Assembly: GCA_020850915.1 (NCBI GenBank)
Contig: JADZDV010000588.1
Location: 1 to 9,569 of the forward strand
Origin: Chloroflexota bacterium
GTDB lineage: Bacteria; Chloroflexota; UBA6077; JADZDV01
Direction of reading: 5' to 3'
Length of the DNA: 9,569 bases
Position 1 is the stretch's first letter. The number at the start of each line of letters is the position of its first letter. The position numbers and the translations under genes were made by a program. Under the pieces are notes generated by a model. That model was not told the DNA's origin, ran no database searches, and was given only the letters and a program-made list of their open reading frames with translations. This document shows positions 6,496-9,569 of the stretch, in pieces.

Positions 6496-7269
6496 TCAGG
6501 GAAGGGTCAGGATCACCGGCCCCCGCGGCGTGACGGCGATGGTGTGTTCGAAGTGCGCGGCCCACGCGCCGTCCACGGTGACCGCCGTCCAGCCGTCGTC
6601 CAGCACGCGAACGGCCCGCTCGCCCAGCACGACCTGCGGCTCGATCGCCATGCACATGCCGACCTTCAGCACCGGGCCACGCCCGGGCGGCCCCCAGTGC
6701 GGCACCTGCGGCGGCTCGTGCATCGAGCGGCCGACGCCGTGGCCGACGAACTCCCGCACGACCTCGAGCTGGTTCGCCTCGACGTGCTCCTGGATCGCGT
6801 GCGAGATGTCGCCAATCCGCCGACCGGGATGGGCCTGCTGGATGCCGGCCATCATGGCGTCCCGCGTGACGTCGAGCAGCTTCTGGTGCTCGGGCCGCGG
6901 CTTGCCAACGCCAAAGGTGATCGTGGCATCCGCGACGTAGCCGTTCCACCGGGCAGCCACGTCCACGCTCACGAGATCGCCCTCCTTCAGCTTGCGCGGC
7001 CCGGGAATGCCGTGAACGACCTCTTCGTTGACGGAGATGCAGATCTGGCCAGGGTAGCCGTAGTAGCCAAACGCCGTGGACGTCGCCTTATGCTTCTGGA
7101 AGCACTCCAGCGCCACGCGGTCCAGCTCCTTCGTGGTCACGCCGGGCCCGGCGGCGCGGCGGACCTCGTCAATCGTCGTCGCGACGATCCGACCGGCCGC
7201 GCGCATAATCTCGATCTCGCGTGGCGACTTGAGGTGAACGGTGTTCTGGGCGATAGGCTTGAGGGCCAT
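6496..7269 (-). CDS. map: methionine aminopeptidase, type I
   Basis: A 257-residue cytosolic metalloprotease that removes the initiator methionine from nascent proteins. The start chosen is ATG 7269 (MALKPIAQ), giving the usual type I length; a GTG at 7308 would add a 13-residue extension unlike the family. A modest AGGGA lies three bases upstream. The pita-bread fold is complete: substrate His86 in VVHGIPG, metal ligands Asp103 (VDVAA), Asp114 (VADAT), His177 (GHGVG), Glu210 (AIEP) and Glu241 (FEHT). The N-terminal SPREIEIMRAAGRIV is typical. In many bacteria map sits with adk or infA in a ribosomal-protein cluster; here it stands alone, converging on the copper operon and divergent from coaE. 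Confidence 0.97.
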   Translation of the reverse strand: MALKPIAQNTVHLKSPREIEIMRAAGRIVATTIDEVRRAAGPGVTTKELDRVALECFQKHKATSTAFGYYGYPGQICISVNEEVVHGIPGPRKLKEGDLVSVDVAARWNGYVADATITFGVGKPRPEHQKLLDVTRDAMMAGIQQAHPGRRIGDISHAIQEHVEANQLEVVREFVGHGVGRSMHEPPQVPHWGPPGRGPVLKVGMCMAIEPQVVLGERAVRVLDDGWTAVTVDGAWAAHFEHTIAVTPRGPVILTLP

Positions 7270-7327
7270 GGGTCCCTGGCTCGAAAATAAGAGCAGAGCG
7301 GTCCACACGGCCGCGCGGCATCCTGGA

Positions 7328-7336
7328 CTTATACCA
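7328..7336 (-). promoter_or_regulatory. candidate extended -10 promoter for map
   Basis: Read on the minus strand, the bases are TGGTATAAG: an extended -10 TGn followed by TATAAG, five of six matches to TATAAT. Transcription would start near 7321, leaving a leader of about 50 bases before ATG 7269. No recognisable -35 box is present, as is common for extended -10 promoters. The site lies directly beside the coaE ribosome site. Confidence 0.4.
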
Positions 7337-7337
7337 T

Positions 7338-7342
7338 AGGAG
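7338..7342 (+). promoter_or_regulatory. ribosome binding site of coaE (non-canonical start)
   Basis: AGGAG is followed by ATT at 7347 (four-base gap) and CTG at 7353 (ten-base gap), both in the coaE frame. No ATG, GTG or TTG occurs in that frame between the stop at 7260-7262 and GTG 7491, so this ribosome site must serve a rare start codon if the sequence is correct. Confidence 0.55.
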
Positions 7343-7352
7343 CAAGATTCCC

Positions 7353-7958
7353 CTGGCCTTTCTGATCGGCCTGACCGGCGGCATCGCCTGCGGCAAGAGC
7401 GCCGTCGGGAAACTCCTGCGCAACCTCGGCGCTGACTACATCGACGCCGACCACCTCGTCCACGAGCTGCTGGGCCCGGGCGGCGCGGCGGTGGAGGCCG
7501 TGCTCGCGCGCTTCGGCGCAGGCGTGCGCCAGGCGGACGGCGGCATCGACCGGCGCGCGCTCGGCGCCATCGTCTTCGGCGATCCGCCCTCCCTGCGGGA
7601 CCTGGAATGCCTCCTTCATCCGGCCGTGCGCGCCGAAGCTCGCAGGCGGATCGCCGCTTCGCGCGCTTCGGTCGTCGTCGTGGACGCGATCAAGCTGATC
7701 GAGGGCGGGCTGGCGAAGCAGTGCGACAGCGTCTGGGTCGTGACCTGCCCGCCCGACCTTCAGCAGCAACGACTGATCGCGCTGCGCGGCATGTCGTCGG
7801 CCGAGGCCGACGCCCGCCTGGTATCGCAGCCCAACCAGGCGACCCGGCTGCCCTACGCGAACGTCGTCATCGACAACGCCGGCACGCTCGAAGAGCTGGA
7901 GGCCCAGGTGCGCCGGGCGTGGCAGGCGACCGTGCCACGCCCGACAGACGCCGGTTAG
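7353..7958 (+). CDS. coaE: dephospho-CoA kinase, non-ATG start
   Basis: This cytosolic enzyme phosphorylates dephospho-CoA at the ribose 3'-hydroxyl, the last step of CoA synthesis. From CTG 7353 it is 201 residues, a normal length. Motifs: P-loop LTGGIACGKSAVG with GGIACGKS at 9-16, YIDAD with Asp31 and Asp33, the lid-type segment LLHPAVRAEARRRI (87-100), and C-terminal VVIDNAGTLEELEAQV. The common PLLFE block is IKLIEGG (113-119) here. The first ordinary start in frame, GTG 7491, lies after the P-loop and would give a dead protein. The choice lies between CTG 7353, which places TGGI as in E. coli CoaE, and ATT 7347, two residues longer and closer to AGGAG 7338-7342. A base error that destroyed an ATG cannot be excluded. 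Confidence 0.88.
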   Translation: MAFLIGLTGGIACGKSAVGKLLRNLGADYIDADHLVHELLGPGGAAVEAVLARFGAGVRQADGGIDRRALGAIVFGDPPSLRDLECLLHPAVRAEARRRIAASRASVVVVDAIKLIEGGLAKQCDSVWVVTCPPDLQQQRLIALRGMSSAEADARLVSQPNQATRLPYANVVIDNAGTLEELEAQVRRAWQATVPRPTDAG

Positions 7959-7992
7959 CTCCGAGACTAGCCAGCGCAGGAGCGAGCTACCG

Positions 7993-8682
7993 CTACCGGA
8001 GCGTCCAGACCAGCAGGCTTGTGTCCTCGGGGAAGAACACCTCCGGCTGCGCCGCCCCCTTCGGACCCCAGAAGACGTCCCAGGCCCCGAGCTTCTCGTC
8101 GCCAATCACCGCGCTCCCCTCCACGATCAGCGCGCCGCGGAGCGTCTCCGGCGTCTGGGCCGGCAGGCTGGAACCCGCGGGCAATTTCAGCCCTTCACAG
8201 CGCAGCCGCCCGAGCACGTTGTCGATCAGCACTCGCTCCTGGCAACCGCCCGAGGAGGACGTCTCCCAGGGAGTCTCCGAGCTCAGGACCGCGGACCGCA
8301 CGGCCGTGGCCGTCTTCGGATCGATCTCCGAGTGGCGGTGGTTGCCAGCGTCACCCTGGAGCGCACTCACCACGAAGGCGCCCTGAGGAAAGTGCAGCGG
8401 CCCATGGGGGATGTCGCCCGGGCCCAGTACGATGTCCCACTGCTTCAGTGCGAACCCGTCCACCTCGACCGGCCCCTTGAGGACGGTGGTGGCGTGCGTG
8501 CCGGCGTGCACGTGCAGCGGCTCCGTCGAGCCAACCGGCCACTCCACCAGTCTGACCGCGAGCCCGTCTTCGTTGAAGTACAGCGCCCACTTCGCCAGCC
8601 AGCCGTCCACGTTGGTCCGGTCGGTCCACTGCTGGTCCGCGATCCGAACGAGCTTGAACCCAGCCCTGGCCTCCACACTCAT
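7993..8682 (-). CDS. two-domain cupin protein, second domain lacking metal ligands
   Basis: A 229-residue protein. ATG 8682 is preferred because GGGAGGTG (8699-8692) precedes it by nine bases; the alternative GTG 8694 lies inside that ribosome site. The first cupin domain (about 40-110) has PLHVHAGTHATTVLKG with His57, His59 and His63, and a second motif GPGDIPHGPLHFPQG with His93 and His97, so a bound metal is likely. The second half (about 165-229) repeats the pattern, with KLPAGSSLP, a GALIVEGSAVIGD stretch and DVFWGPKGAAQPEVFFP, but has no histidines at the equivalent places. This suggests a bicupin with one active metal site. No signal peptide is visible. The substrate and reaction are unknown; small-molecule dioxygenase, isomerase or binding roles are all possible. 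It converges on coaE with 34 bases between the stops. Confidence 0.78.
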   Translation of the reverse strand: MSVEARAGFKLVRIADQQWTDRTNVDGWLAKWALYFNEDGLAVRLVEWPVGSTEPLHVHAGTHATTVLKGPVEVDGFALKQWDIVLGPGDIPHGPLHFPQGAFVVSALQGDAGNHRHSEIDPKTATAVRSAVLSSETPWETSSSGGCQERVLIDNVLGRLRCEGLKLPAGSSLPAQTPETLRGALIVEGSAVIGDEKLGAWDVFWGPKGAAQPEVFFPEDTSLLVWTLR

Positions 8683-8691
8683 GGCATCGAG

Positions 8692-8699
8692 CACCTCCC
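8692..8699 (-). promoter_or_regulatory. ribosome binding site deciding the cupin start
   Basis: GGGAGGTG on the minus strand, nine bases before ATG 8682, is a near-ideal Shine-Dalgarno sequence. It argues against translation from GTG 8694, whose codon is part of this site. Confidence 0.6.
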
Positions 8700-8727
8700 G
8701 GTTCTGCTGGGCAGTCTAGCACCTCTC

Positions 8728-8747
8728 CCTCCCCCCAGCGGGGGAGG
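8728..8747. repeat. GC-rich palindrome in the cupin-hsdR divergent gap
   Basis: CCTCCCCC (8728-8735) and GGGGGAGG (8740-8747) form a perfect 8-bp stem with a CAGC loop. It lies between two divergent gene starts, where a terminator would not be expected, and no T-run follows on the plus strand. It may be one copy of a dispersed palindromic repeat or an operator; only one copy is visible here. Confidence 0.4.
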
Positions 8748-8808
8748 TTGGCAGCCCAAACCTCCCTCGGTCCGACTGGTGTAAAGTTGCATTTCGCGTG
8801 GAAGCTGC

Positions 8809-9569
8809 ATGAGCACCGAAGCCGATACCTGCCGTCAGTACGTCCTGCCGAAGCTCGTCGCCTCCGGCTGGGATGAGGACCCCCACTCCTTCACCGAGCA
8901 GCGCACCTTCACGGACGGCCGCATCGTCGTGGCGGGCAAGACCGCCAAGCGCCGCAAGCAGAAGCGCGCCGACTACCTGCTTCGCTACACCCGAGACTTC
9001 ACCATCGCCGTTGTCGAGGCGAAACCCGACTGGAAGCTCCCCGCGGATGGTCTCCAGCAGGCGAAGGACTACGCCGAGATCCTCGGTCTGAGCTTCGCCT
9101 ACTCCACGAACGGCCACGGCATTGTGGAGTTCGACTACCTCACCGGCACCGAGCATGAGATCGACGCATTTCCGTCGCCCGATGCTCTCTGGCAGCGACT
9201 CCGCGCCCATCAGTGGATCGACGAGCTCGCCGCGGAACGACTGCTGACCCCCTTCAACCATCAGACCGGTCGCACCCCCCGCTACTACCAGGAGATAGCC
9301 ATCAACCGCGCGGTCCAGGCGATCCTCCAGGGGAAGCGTCGCATCCTCCTCACCATGGCCACTGGCACCGGCAAGACCGAGGTAGCCTTCCAGATCTGTT
9401 GGAAGCTCTGGAACGCCCGCTGGAATCGCGCCGGCGAGTACCGCCGCCCGAAGATCCTTGATCTGGCTGACCGCAACATCCTCGTCGACGACCCGAAGGA
9501 CAAGACCTTCGCCCCGTTCGGCGACGCCCGCTACAAGATCGAGAACGGCCAGGTGAACTTCGGCCGCGA
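8809..9569 (+). CDS. hsdR: type I restriction enzyme R subunit, N-terminal part (runs off the right edge)
   Basis: Frame from ATG 8809 is open for 253 codons to the window end, so the gene is partial here. HsdR is the translocase and nuclease of type I restriction-modification complexes, cutting foreign DNA after ATP-driven translocation. The N-terminal PD-(D/E)xK nuclease is intact: Asp55 in RADYLLRY, Glu70-Ala-Lys72 in VVEAKPDW, and a QxxxY motif at Gln84-Tyr88 followed by AEILGLSFAYSTNG. The helicase part begins with a Q-motif region RYYQEIAINRAV (158-169) and Walker A ATGTGKT at 184-190. LDLADRNILVDD (217-228) is a family signature before motif Ia. The ribosome site is poor (GGAAG, four bases before the ATG). 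As hsdR heads the visible part, hsdM and hsdS are expected beyond the window, but none is seen. Confidence 0.9.
   Translation, partial: MSTEADTCRQYVLPKLVASGWDEDPHSFTEQRTFTDGRIVVAGKTAKRRKQKRADYLLRYTRDFTIAVVEAKPDWKLPADGLQQAKDYAEILGLSFAYSTNGHGIVEFDYLTGTEHEIDAFPSPDALWQRLRAHQWIDELAAERLLTPFNHQTGRTPRYYQEIAINRAVQAILQGKRRILLTMATGTGKTEVAFQICWKLWNARWNRAGEYRRPKILDLADRNILVDDPKDKTFAPFGDARYKIENGQVNFGR

Noticed and set aside
7956..7989. Inverted repeats TAGCTC / GAGCTA and GCTCC / GGAGC between coaE and the cupin gene
   Set aside because: The stems are short with long loops and no T-run on either strand; a terminator for these convergent genes is not supported.
8748..8808. TTGGCA (8748-8753) as a -35 box for hsdR
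   Set aside because: It is a good -35 match, but the best -10-like sequence, TAAAGT at 8782-8787, is 28 bases away, too far for a sigma70 promoter.

Overview
The window is a gene-dense, very GC-rich bacterial segment. GTG starts, four-base or one-base gene overlaps and an SBP with a lipobox followed by a Lys-Pro-Ala-rich linker fit a Chloroflexota-type genome. That assignment is inference from style; no rRNA or other lineage marker is present. No tRNA, rRNA, CRISPR array or insertion sequence was seen. Every stretch longer than 300 bases carries a gene.

Layout, left to right. (1) 64-1206: an alpha/beta-hydrolase with a complete Ser/Asp/His triad. (2) 1449-4523: a NitT/TauT-type ABC importer in the order ATPase, permease, lipoprotein binding protein, closed by a strong intrinsic terminator at 4565-4598. 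The hydrolase lies 242 bases upstream on the same strand, so it may process whatever the importer brings in. (3) 4692-6444: three overlapping or tightly spaced genes for exported copper proteins, namely a cupredoxin-like protein, SCO1/SenC and PCuAC. This is a CuA-site assembly cassette, ended by a second GC-rich terminator at 6465-6494. (4) 6496-7269 (minus): type I methionine aminopeptidase. It is divergent from (5) 7353-7958 (plus): dephospho-CoA kinase, whose ATP-binding loop is only included if translation begins at a non-canonical codon (CTG or ATT). (6) 7993-8682 (minus): a two-domain cupin with metal ligands only in the first domain. (7) 8809 to the right edge (plus): the first 253 codons of a type I restriction endonuclease subunit HsdR, with nuclease and Walker A motifs intact. 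This is probably the first gene of a restriction-modification operon that continues outside the window.

Most of the window is recognisable housekeeping and transport. The points worth a second look are the non-canonical coaE start, the cupredoxin-like protein with an incomplete copper site, a cop-box-like palindrome ahead of the copper cassette, and a possible defence-island edge at the right. I did not find convincing evidence of an entirely new system.
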